From the NCBI RefSeq assembly GCF_902489365.1, contig NZ_CABTZR010000012.1:1-45002 (forward strand): 45,002 nucleotides of DNA, given 5' to 3'. The position numbers were made by a program, and so were the translations under genes. The number at the start of each line of letters is the position of its first letter. Position 1 is the stretch's first letter. This DNA is from an uncultured Corynebacterium sp. Its GTDB lineage: Bacteria; Actinomycetota; Actinomycetes; Mycobacteriales; Mycobacteriaceae. The notes under the pieces are model-generated. The model was not told the DNA's origin. It saw nothing but the letters and a program-made list of their open reading frames with translations, and did no database searches. Below, piece after piece: positions 33,420-42,000 of the stretch.

Positions 33420-33965
33420 TTAATCGCTCGGCGGATTCGCGCTCGCGACCGACGGCACAGACCCGCCAAAGATGTCGAGGCGCTGCGTCTTAGGCCTCCA
33501 CCACGCGGCATGGTCAGCCCTAAACTCTTTATGCTCCGGCCCGGCGATTTCATCGAGTGCGCGCATATAGTCAGGCACGAGCGCTCTAGGCAGACGCAAC
33601 CCCATGGTCAGGTGCGGGGTCCACCGCGGCCCGCGGCCTTCTGGGTTTGCGGCGCTAACCTGGCGCGCAGCGATCTCCAGGTCATCCGTGGTTTCCAAAA
33701 GCCACGCTACGGTCTGTTTACTTTTCCTGCCGAACACCACCGTGCCTACGCGGTGGAAGACCGCCGGCATCAGTGGTGGCAGCAGCTCGCGCGCCAGTTC
33801 CACCACGCCTGGGTCCATTGTCGGCGCGAAGGTCACTGTGATGTGCGGGCGCTGGTGCTGGACGGGAAAGCCTTCCTCCGCCAACGCCGTAAACACCCCG
33901 CGCACTACGGCCTCATCCTCCGGCCGCAAGTACAACAAGAGGTTCTCAGGGGAATTTCGACTCAC
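33420..33965 (-). CDS. 2H phosphoesterase / 2'-5' RNA ligase-like protein
   Basis: A 181-residue protein with two H-x-T motifs: His41-Ile-Thr43 (RPHITVTF) and His118-Leu-Thr120 (TPHLTMGL), the signature of the two-histidine superfamily (LigT, cyclic phosphodiesterases). These act on 2',3'-cyclic or 2'-5'-linked RNA ends; the substrate here is unknown. The C-terminus has EHKEFRADHAAWWRPK. The gene lies downstream of a strong terminator on the same strand, so it has its own promoter. Confidence 0.88.
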   Translation of the reverse strand: MSRNSPENLLLYLRPEDEAVVRGVFTALAEEGFPVQHQRPHITVTFAPTMDPGVVELARELLPPLMPAVFHRVGTVVFGRKSKQTVAWLLETTDDLEIAARQVSAANPEGRGPRWTPHLTMGLRLPRALVPDYMRALDEIAGPEHKEFRADHAAWWRPKTQRLDIFGGSVPSVASANPPSD

Positions 33966-34007
33966 GCCCTGAGTCTAACCAACCGCCGGTTGCCTTTTAA
34001 GATCCCA

Positions 34008-34050
34008 AATAAAAAGGTCCCGCCCAGGTTTCAATCTCCTGGCGGGACCT
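34008..34050 (-). terminator. Rho-independent terminator of the DUF3618 gene
   Basis: On the minus strand AGGTCCCGCCAGG pairs with CCTGGGCGGGACCT (one bulged base) and is followed by TTTTTATTT. The stem spans 34015-34050. It ends transcription of the gene at 34068-34346. Confidence 0.92.
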
Positions 34051-34067
34051 CGCTGTGTAGTGCGCGC

Positions 34068-34346
34068 TTAGCGACGCTCAGCAAGCAGACGCTGCAGTTC
34101 CTTGATGTCAGACTTGCGGCGCTTGGAGCGGAACACGGAGAAAGCGATGAGGCCTACGACAGCAGCGCCCACGCCGGCGAGTGCCATCTGTACGTTGCGC
34201 TCCTGCAGCTTCTGGGTGGCCGCACCCTTGGCGTCCTCGACGAGGTTCTGCGGCCTGCTGCGATCAGCCAGCTCATCCAAGGTGCTAGCCAGCTGACGGC
34301 GGGTGCGCTCGATGTCGCGCTGGATATCATCAATGTTGCGTGCCAC
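34068..34346 (-). CDS. DUF3618 domain small membrane protein
   Basis: A 92-residue protein. Residues 1-30 match the DUF3618 pattern (DIDDIQRDIERTRRQLASTL-like, here starting ARNIDDIQ), predicted helical and amphipathic. One transmembrane helix lies at about 53-71 (MALAGVGAAVVGLIAFSVF) and a basic RSKRRKSD cytoplasmic stretch follows. The family is restricted mainly to actinobacteria and of unknown function. A similar small membrane protein precedes bcp in M. tuberculosis (Rv2520c), which supports the synteny. It is monocistronic with its own terminator. Confidence 0.85.
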   Translation of the reverse strand: MARNIDDIQRDIERTRRQLASTLDELADRSRPQNLVEDAKGAATQKLQERNVQMALAGVGAAVVGLIAFSVFRSKRRKSDIKELQRLLAERR

Positions 34347-34546
34347 GTGAATCTCCTGAATTTTGGCTTCGTTCGGTGTTGTTGCGGTTAGTGTCTTTCC
34401 AACCGTTGAGGTTCTAACGTGGACATTCTACATTGACTCGCGACACCCCCGCATGTCCACCCGAGGTTGGATTCACCTACGGGACACCGTGGGGACGCAG
34501 AGTTGTGTGGGAAGGCACTGTCCCGCAGCACGGTAAGGTAGAAACC

Positions 34547-35017
34547 ATGACTGAAGCACAACGACTGTCCGTGGGTGACAAAGCCCCAGCTTTTTCCCTC
34601 AGCGATGATGCCGGCAACACCGTAAGCCTCAGCGACTATGCCGGCCAGCGCGTGGTGGTCTACTTCTACCCGCGCGCCAATACCCCTGGCTGCACGAAGG
34701 AAGCCTGCGACTTCCGCGATAGCCTAGAGCAACTCAATGGCATGAACATCGCCGTGGTGGGCATCTCCCCTGACAAGCCCGAGGCCCTGGCTAAGTTCCG
34801 GGAGGACCATGAGCTGAACTTCCCGCTGCTGTCAGACCCCGACAAGGAAGTCATGACTGCGTACGGCGCTTTCGGTGAGAAGAAGAATTACGGCAAGGTA
34901 GTGCAAGGAGTTATCCGCTCTACCTTCCTCGTCGAAGAAGACGGCACCATTGGCCAAGCCATGTACAACGTCAAGGCCACCGGCCACGTCGCCCGCGTGC
35001 TCAAGGGGCTCAACTAA
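34547..35017 (+). CDS. bcp: Thiol peroxidase, bacterioferritin comigratory protein type
   Basis: The open frame starts at a TTG at 34433, but the ATG at 34547 (GGTAAGG upstream) gives MTEAQRLSVGDKAPAFSLSD, the right family start. The 156-residue peroxiredoxin has peroxidatic Cys49 (TPGCTKEACDF) and a nearby Cys54 likely resolving, as in E. coli BCP. It reduces hydroperoxides in the cytoplasm with thioredoxin. It is followed after three bases by fasR, so both are probably translated from one message. Confidence 0.94.
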   Translation: MTEAQRLSVGDKAPAFSLSDDAGNTVSLSDYAGQRVVVYFYPRANTPGCTKEACDFRDSLEQLNGMNIAVVGISPDKPEALAKFREDHELNFPLLSDPDKEVMTAYGAFGEKKNYGKVVQGVIRSTFLVEEDGTIGQAMYNVKATGHVARVLKGLN

Positions 35018-35020
35018 ACC

Positions 35021-35659
35021 GTGGAATCCAGCTCGAAGTCACCGGAGATTCTGGTCCCGAGGCGTCGCCCAGCGCAGGCACGCAGCCGGGCCAAGTATGA
35101 CCGGATTTTGTCCTGCGCGCGTCAAACGCTCGTGGACCATGGCTTCGAGTCTTTTACTTTCGACGAGGTCTCGCGCCGCGCGGAGGTACCGATTGGCACG
35201 CTGTATCAGTATTTTGCCAACAAGTACGTGCTGATCTGCGAGCTCGACCGCCAGGACACCGCCGAAATGCTGGCGGAGGTTGAGCGATTCTCCCAGCGCG
35301 TGCCGGCCCTGCAGTGGCCGGACTTTCTCGAGGAGTTCATTGACCGTATGGCGCGCGTCTGGCGCGAGGACCGCTCGCGCCGCGCGGTGTGGCATGCCGT
35401 ACAGTCCACGCCGGCCACCCGCGCCACGGCCGCTGACACGGAGCTGTCTCTCCTCAAACCCATCGCCGAGATCATCGAACCACTTGCCCAAGGCATGGAT
35501 GAGACCGCCCGCGTGGAGATTGCGGCCTTCCTCGTCCACACCGTGGTCTCGCTGCTGAATTACAGCACTATGCGCTCGGAGGAAAGCTTCGATGGCGTGG
35601 TGGAAGAAATTAAGCGCATGCTCATCGCCTACCTCTTCGCCATCGCGACCAGCGCCTAG
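35021..35659 (+). CDS. fasR: TetR family regulator, probable FasR
   Basis: A 212-residue TetR protein starting at GTG 35021. The N-terminal helix-turn-helix is FTFDEVSRRAEVPIGTLYQY then FANKYVLICEL (about 45-75), and a helical ligand domain follows. In C. glutamicum the acyl-CoA-responsive repressor of fatty acid synthesis genes, FasR (cg2737), lies directly after bcp and near acpS and fas; the order here is the same. The assignment is by position and family and not by motif. It ends 13 bases before the convergent acpS stop codon. Confidence 0.72.
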   Translation: MESSSKSPEILVPRRRPAQARSRAKYDRILSCARQTLVDHGFESFTFDEVSRRAEVPIGTLYQYFANKYVLICELDRQDTAEMLAEVERFSQRVPALQWPDFLEEFIDRMARVWREDRSRRAVWHAVQSTPATRATAADTELSLLKPIAEIIEPLAQGMDETARVEIAAFLVHTVVSLLNYSTMRSEESFDGVVEEIKRMLIAYLFAIATSA

Positions 35660-35672
35660 GTCATGGCGTGAG

Positions 35673-36104
35673 TTATGGCGTGTGCCGCGAAAGATACACG
35701 ATGGCGGTGGCGTAGTCACCATCGTGGCTGATCGACAACGCCGTAGAAAAATCCCCCAGGGATTCCCGCGTGAGACAGGCAATCTCGCCCCGCAGTTCCA
35801 GTGCTACGCGGCCCCACGCATCGGGGCGGACCTCAATCTCGGCCCAGTCCACGGCCTCCTCTGTCATGACCGGCGGGCGCCCGTAGAGTGCTTGGGACCA
35901 CGCCTTGATGAAGGCCTCCTTCGCTGCCCAGCGCCCCGCGAGGTGCTGCGCGCGGGCAGCACCTCTCAGTCCACGGGCCTGCGCCACGCGCAGCTCGGAA
36001 GCGCTAAAGACCCGCGCAAAGCGCGTTCCGGGAAGCTCCAGCTGCTGGGCAAAGGAAGGGATGTGTACTAGGTCGGTGCCCACGCTCACGCCGCTCACTG
36101 TCAT
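35673..36104 (-). CDS. acpS: Holo-[acyl-carrier-protein] synthase
   Basis: A 143-residue phosphopantetheinyl transferase. Asp11 (GVSVGTDLV) and Glu63 (GRWAAKEAFIKAW) are the magnesium ligands, and the C-terminal SISHDGDYATAIVYL is typical. It adds 4'-phosphopantetheine to the ACP domain of the type I fatty acid synthase encoded nearby. It is on the same strand as fas but separated from it by a three-gene ABC transporter, unlike the direct acpS-fas pairing in mycobacteria. No strong ribosome site was found. Confidence 0.94.
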   Translation of the reverse strand: MTVSGVSVGTDLVHIPSFAQQLELPGTRFARVFSASELRVAQARGLRGAARAQHLAGRWAAKEAFIKAWSQALYGRPPVMTEEAVDWAEIEVRPDAWGRVALELRGEIACLTRESLGDFSTALSISHDGDYATAIVYLSRHTP

Positions 36105-36135
36105 ACGGGCCAGCTTAGCTGCCCCACAGCGCGTT

Positions 36136-36888
36136 CTAACGCGCTAGCTCTTGTTTGAGCTCCTCCAGCTCATCGCCGCCGGCCATCCATTGGGTCAGCT
36201 CCGGCAACGTGACCTCCTCCTTGGAGGCATCCAGCGACATCTGCCCCACCGTGAGCACGATGAAGTGATCTCCCACGAGGTAGGCGTGTTGCGGGTTGTG
36301 CGTAATGAACACCACACCCATGCCGCGTTCGCGGGCGGCGTCGATAAAGCGCAGCACCATGCCCGATTGCTTCACGCCGAGCGCGGCGGTCGGCTCGTCC
36401 AAGATGATGTAGCGCGCGCCGAAGTAGATGGCGCGAGCAATGGCGACCACCTGGCGCTGGCCGCCGGAGAGAGCGGAGAGTTCCACGGAGACGTCGCCAA
36501 GCTCAATGCCCATCTCGGCCAGCTGGTCATGCGTAATCCGCTTCATTTCTTCTTCACGCAAGCTCCCCAGCGCCCCGGTGAGCTCCTGCCCCAAGAAAAA
36601 GTTGCGCCACACCGACAGCGAAGGCACCAGCGCCAAATCCTGGTACACGGTAGCTATACCAGCATCGAGGGAATCGCGCGGGCTGGCGAAGTTCACCTCT
36701 TCCCCATCGACGGTGATGGTGCCGCCGGTGGGCTGGTTGAGGCCGGCGAGGATCTTGATCAGCGTGGACTTACCCGCACCGTTGTCTCCCAGAACGCAGG
36801 TCACTGCGCCTTCCTTGACGCTGAGGTTGATACCGCGCAGGGCGTGGAAGTTGCCGAAGGTTTGGGAAATATCGTGCAGCTCAATCAT
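36136..36888 (-). CDS. Sugar-type ABC transporter ATPase (CUT2-like)
   Basis: A 250-residue single-domain ATPase. Walker A is GDNGAGKST, the signature LSGGQRQVVAIARAI, and Walker B YIILDEPTAALG. CUT2 sugar ATPases usually carry two such domains in about 500 residues; this one has one, like FrcA of fructose importers. The stop codon lies 31 bases before the acpS start, and the gene begins two bases after the permease. The solute is probably a monosaccharide or polyol but is not predictable. Confidence 0.88.
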   Translation of the reverse strand: MIELHDISQTFGNFHALRGINLSVKEGAVTCVLGDNGAGKSTLIKILAGLNQPTGGTITVDGEEVNFASPRDSLDAGIATVYQDLALVPSLSVWRNFFLGQELTGALGSLREEEMKRITHDQLAEMGIELGDVSVELSALSGGQRQVVAIARAIYFGARYIILDEPTAALGVKQSGMVLRFIDAARERGMGVVFITHNPQHAYLVGDHFIVLTVGQMSLDASKEEVTLPELTQWMAGGDELEELKQELAR

Positions 36889-36890
36889 GG

Positions 36891-37949
36891 TTATCGCTTC
36901 CTCGTAAAGTTGGCCACCGAGGTGTTCGTGAGCACGGCAAAGAGCAGCATCGCGCCGAGGAAGAACTTGAACCAGTCAGGGTTCCAGCCAGCGTACACGA
37001 TGCCCTGGTTGGTCATGCCGAAAATAAGCGCGCCGATGGCGGTGCCCACCGCGGTACCGCGCCCGCCGGTCATGGAGCAGCCTCCAATGACCGCAGCGAT
37101 GATGTAGAGGAACTCGTTACCAATGCCTTGGCCGGCCTGGATGGAATCAAAGGCAAAAAGGGTGTGCATGCCCACGAACCACGCTGCAAATCCGACGAGC
37201 ATGAACAACGCCACCTTGACGCGACGCACGGGAACGCCGACGGCGCGGGCGGCTTCATCGTCGCCACCAACGGCGAAGATCCAATTTCCCCAGCGCGTCT
37301 TGTACAGCACCCATGAGGCGATGGCGACGAAGAGGAGCCACCAGATGACGGTAGCGCGGATGCTCAAGCTGCCGATGTGAATGGTGCCGGCAAAAATGAT
37401 GCGAGCAGAGCCGAAGCCTTCCATGTCCGAAATGGTGGGGGTGGCTACCTGGCCGGTGACCAGCTTGGTAATCGCCAGGTTGAGACCCTGCAGCATAAGG
37501 AAGGCCGCCAGGGTGATGAGGAAGGAGTCAATCTTGGTGCGCACCACAAGGAATCCATTGAGCGCACCGATGGCCAGCGCGGTCAACAAGGAGAGGCCCA
37601 CGCCCACCCACGAGTTGAGGTGGAAGTTGTAGTTGAGCATGGTGGCCACGAGCGCCGCGGAGGTCACCGCCACGCCCGAGGACAAATCAAACTCGTTACC
37701 AATCATGAGCAGGCCCACCGCCAGGGCCACGATACCCAGCGTGGAACTGGCGTAGAGCACCGTGGAGAGGGCCTCCACCGAGCGGAAGGCGGGCGCCACA
37801 ATCATGAAGAGGACGAAGATGACCACAGCGCCGAGCAGGCTGGCCAACTCTGGGCGGCGGATGAGCCGCGCGAAACCGCTGCGGCGGGTCAGGCGCGTAT
37901 CGGTGGGGCTAGATAGAGCCTCGTCTGATGCAGTGGCGGTTTCGCTCAT
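36891..37949 (-). CDS. Sugar-type ABC transporter permease (CUT2-like)
   Basis: A 352-residue membrane protein of the RbsC/FrcC family with about eight to ten helices. The helix around 75-95 has LGIVALAVGLLMIGNEFDLS, the SSGVAVTSAA block is typical, and the cytoplasmic loop GGDDEAARAVGVPVRRVKVA contacts the ATPase. GAVIGG-type and GGRGTAVGTAIGALIFGM blocks complete the family pattern. It overlaps the solute-binding protein gene by four bases (ATGA). Confidence 0.9.
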   Translation of the reverse strand: MSETATASDEALSSPTDTRLTRRSGFARLIRRPELASLLGAVVIFVLFMIVAPAFRSVEALSTVLYASSTLGIVALAVGLLMIGNEFDLSSGVAVTSAALVATMLNYNFHLNSWVGVGLSLLTALAIGALNGFLVVRTKIDSFLITLAAFLMLQGLNLAITKLVTGQVATPTISDMEGFGSARIIFAGTIHIGSLSIRATVIWWLLFVAIASWVLYKTRWGNWIFAVGGDDEAARAVGVPVRRVKVALFMLVGFAAWFVGMHTLFAFDSIQAGQGIGNEFLYIIAAVIGGCSMTGGRGTAVGTAIGALIFGMTNQGIVYAGWNPDWFKFFLGAMLLFAVLTNTSVANFTRKR

Positions 37950-38941
37950 CGCAGACCTGCCTTAGCGGATTCGGAGATGATGTCCACGTTGGTGGAATCC
38001 ACGAAGGAGGGGCCGGTGTACACGGGGCGGCCGCCACCCATCGTGGAACCGTTGCGGTGTGCCAACCACAGCGAGTCGACGGCGAGGTAGCCCTGCATGT
38101 AGGGCTGCTGGTCGACGGCCCACTGGATGCGGTTGTCCGCGATGGCGTCGACAAGCTCGGCGTTGGTGTCGAAAGTGGAGATCTTGGCCTGGGAGGAGGC
38201 ATCGGCAACCGCGTCGGCGGAGCGCATCGCCACGGAGGCCTGCAGCGCCATGATCCAATCGATGGAAGGATCCTGGCTCAGCTTTGCGTTAATGGTGGAC
38301 TGCGCGGCGGTCAGATCCTTGCCGTTGACGTAGAGGATCTCCACCTTGCCGTTGTCCAGCCCGTCCTTCACGCCGGCGCAGCGCGACTCCTGAGAAGAGT
38401 TGCCTTGCTCGTGGATGACGCACAGAACGTGCTTGGCGCCATCGTCCTTGAGGCGCTCACCGGCCTTGGTGCCGGCCACCTTTTCCTCCTGGCCGAAGAA
38501 GGCGCTCATGCCGTACTTCTGGTAATCATCCATGCCGGCGTTAAGCCCCACGGTGGGGATGCCGGAATCCGCAGCTTTCTTGGCCACAGGGCCAATCGCC
38601 CCAGAGTTGGGCATGGTCACGGCGATGCCGTCCACGCCGGAGTCGATGGCGGATTGCACCAAGTTAGCTTGGTTGGGTGCTTCCGGGTCGGAGGAGTAGC
38701 GCAGCTCGATGTTGTCCTTGCGGGCGGCATCCTCCGCGCCCTTGCGCACGAGATCCCAGTACGTATCACCCGGCGCGCCGTGGGAAATCATGGCGACGAC
38801 AAGGCGTTCGGTGTCGACGCCACCGGCTAGCTCGCCGTCCGCTTCGGGGCGGGGCGCACCACCGGTGGCGGAGCAAGCGGCAAGCAGAGTGGCGGCGACC
38901 ACCGAAATAAGGCCTAATAGGGGCTTCTTAGCTTTATTCAC
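37946..38941 (-). CDS. Sugar-type ABC transporter binding lipoprotein
   Basis: The open frame runs to a TTG at 38977, but the GTG at 38941 gives a proper lipoprotein signal (VNKAKKPLLGLISVVAATLL then AAC, Cys23), so it is preferred even though the ribosome site is poor. The 331-residue product is a Peripla_BP_4/RbsB-type receptor (VVAMISHGAPGDTYWDLVRK, then GIAVTMPNSGAIGPVAKKAA and GIPTVGLNAG). The gene lies 97 bases after the fas stop codon and could be read from an own promoter or by read-through from fas. Confidence 0.85.
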   Translation of the reverse strand: MNKAKKPLLGLISVVAATLLAACSATGGAPRPEADGELAGGVDTERLVVAMISHGAPGDTYWDLVRKGAEDAARKDNIELRYSSDPEAPNQANLVQSAIDSGVDGIAVTMPNSGAIGPVAKKAADSGIPTVGLNAGMDDYQKYGMSAFFGQEEKVAGTKAGERLKDDGAKHVLCVIHEQGNSSQESRCAGVKDGLDNGKVEILYVNGKDLTAAQSTINAKLSQDPSIDWIMALQASVAMRSADAVADASSQAKISTFDTNAELVDAIADNRIQWAVDQQPYMQGYLAVDSLWLAHRNGSTMGGGRPVYTGPSFVDSTNVDIISESAKAGLR

Positions 38942-39038
38942 CCTTGCATGGTGCCCCAGATTGAGGGACTTCTCCAACCCGTCTGACCTGCTTCTTTATC
39001 GTTCCAGAGGCTGCACGCTGGGGATACGCCAACGGAAG

Positions 39039-42000
39039 CTACCCCCGTTGCGTTGTGTCTCCTCCCTCCGGTTCGAGGATGCCGTCACGCAGCAGCGCGG
39101 ATTCGCTCAGCAGCACCGCGGCCTCTCTTTCGGTCACCTCGGTGGCTGGGCCCGAGCCAAGGTTGCGGTTCACCGGCCTCTCGTACAGCGCTGCTCCACC
39201 TCGCATGGCATCTTCTAGGCGCCGCAGACCACGCCGCTCGCGATCGGTAGCGGCTGCCCGCCAGGCTTCGGCCACGCCCTCGCCCTGCTCCCGGGCCAAT
39301 GCGGCAAAGAAAGCACCCGGGTGGATCAGCGCGATGAGGGCGGAAACATGCCCGAAGCCCAGGGAGGTCACCAGGCCCGCCTTCGGCGGGGTGCGGCGAA
39401 GGTCCAACGGCTGGCGCAGCCACAGCAGGTGCGAGTGACGGCGCAGCACGGGATCGACGCAATCAAGCGAACGATTAGGCGGGAGAATTCCGCTGCGCAG
39501 CACCTGGGACAGCCCCACCAGCTGGAAGGCGGCGGCACCGCCCTTGGCGTGCCCGGTCAGGCTCTTTTGCGAAACCACATACAGCGGGTTGCCGGGGCTG
39601 CGGCCGAGTGCGGCGGCGATGCGCTCGTGCAGGTCCGATTCGTTGGGGTCGTTGGCGTTGGTGGACGTATCGTGCTTGGACACCACCGCAATATCGTCCG
39701 CGCCCACGCCGAGGGCCGCCAGCGAGCGGGCCAGGCGAGAGTCCTGCCCACCCCGCGCCGCGGAGAGTGCGCCCAAGCCCGGCGCGGGGATGGAGGTGTG
39801 CGCGCCGTCGGCGAAGGACTCAGCAAAGCCCACCACGCCGAGAACCGGCAACCCCATCTCCGCCGCGAAGGTTCCCCGCGCAAGCAGGATAGTCCCGCCG
39901 CCTTCGGACTCCACGAAGCCGCCGCGGCGGCGGTCGTTGGCGCGGGAGAAGAAGCGATGCTCAATCCCCTTCGCTTCCAACTCCGCGCTATCGGCCGTGG
40001 CCGCCATGTCACCAAAGCCGGTAATTCCCTCGATGGATAGGGCATCAACGCCTCCGGCCACCACGAAATCGGCCTTTGACAGGCGCAGCTTGTCGACGCC
40101 CTCCTCCACCGACACCGCCGCCGTGGCACAGGCGGCCACCGGGTGCACCATCTGGCCATAGCCGCCGACATAGGACTGCATCACGTGCGCGGCAATAACG
40201 TTGGGCAGCGCTTCCTGGAGGATGTCATTGGGGCGCGGCTGGCCGAGAAGTTTGTCGACGTACAGCGAACGCAGCGCCTCCTGGCCTGCCATGCCGGTGC
40301 CCTGGGTGGAGCTCACCCGCGCCGGGTGGACGTGGGCTAAGAGCTCGGCCGGACTAAAGCCCGCCGACAGGAAAGCTTCCACCGTGCACACCAGGTTCCA
40401 GAGGGCTAGGCGGTCGAGGTTATCCACCATGTCCGCGGTGATGCCGTAGACCTGCGGGTCGAAGCCCTCTGGAATCTGGCCGCCCACAAAACGCGTCATA
40501 GCCACGCGCCGCGGTACCCGCACCGCGGAGCCGGCGGGCCGGGTGACCTGCCATTCGATCTCACCGGTCGGATCAGTAACGCGCCGCAACGTGGCACCCT
40601 CGCAGCTGTCGACGAAACTGCGCGCCGTCGCTTCATCCCCCACGGTGAAGCTCAGCGGCTTCTCCAAGTAGATGGTGGTCAGCTCGGGCGCGAGGTTATC
40701 CACCATGGGCAGGTGCGGGCCGAAGTCATCGTGGAAGCGGCGCACACCAATTCCGGCGAGGACCTCGTCGTGGAAACGCTCGTAGACGTCTTCCTCCGCT
40801 AACTCCTCACCTTCGGCTGTCAGCCAGCCGGCCGTGTGCTCATCCCAACTGACGAGTCCGCGGCTCCACGCCAGCTCCAACACTCCGGCGGCGGAGAGCT
40901 CTCCGCCGACCTCCACCTCATAGCGGGTACGCGAGGAGCCCAGCGGGCCCAGCTCGCCGGCACCGACGATGACCACCATGTCTTCCAGGGACTGCGTCGC
41001 CCCGCTGAAATCGGGGCTGGTCCACTCCTTAGGCCTCAGCACGTTCGGCAGGGCCTTTACCGTGCGCGGAGCTTGCGCTCCAAGAGTGCCCCTTGCGGGA
41101 TGGTCAGCAGCATCGGGGGTGTCACCAAAACCGGTCCCGGCGTTGTCGGCACGCGCCGCGCTGGCAAGTGCAGCAAGGTCCAGCTCAATCTCGGTCAGCC
41201 CACCGGTGAGGTCAACTCTCAGCGGTGAGGACGCTGCCTGGGCGCGGATGTCGGGGGAAGCGGTGGCGTCGAGAAGCTGCACCGCCATCTCCTTCGCTGA
41301 GAAGGTCCGCACGCCACGGGCCTCCACCTGCTCAACTAATGGATCGTTGCCGCCCATCAGGCCGGTGCCACGCACCCACCCAATGTGGGCGTGCACCAGC
41401 GAGGTCCGCGCACCCCAGCTGGATTGCTCAGAAGACCAACGGTTAACCAAGGCATCGAGGCCAGCCTTGGCCTCGCCATAAGCACCATCGCCGCCGAAGC
41501 GTCCACGGTTGGGCGAGCCTGGAAGCACCACGTGCAGTCGATGGCCCACGTGTGTATCCGCGCCCACGGCGGAAAGCGCCGCAATGAGCTTTTCTACCGA
41601 CCACAGCAGCACGCGCATCTGGGACTCCGCCCCCGCACCGGCATCCTGGAGGGTACCCGCCACACGCGGCGCGGCGAAGGGCAAGAGGAGATCCGGCACG
41701 TAGGCCGGCTTCAGTTGCACGGACTCGCCACCTACGGTGGCGGTGCGCTCCGCCGCAATCCATTCCACGAGCGCATCCACGTCCGCGAAGGAATTGAGGT
41801 TTGCCGGAACGACCCACAGCGCTGCCGCGCCGACAGCCCGCCTGCGGTAGAGCTCCTTATAAAACTCTAGGCGCTCGTGGCTTAGCTGGGAGGTCGTCGC
41901 AATCACGGTTGCGCCCTCCGCGAGCAACTCGCCAATGAGCTCGGCGGCAATCGAACCCGGTGAGCCACCCGTCACCACCGCCACCTGATCAGCGAAGAGC

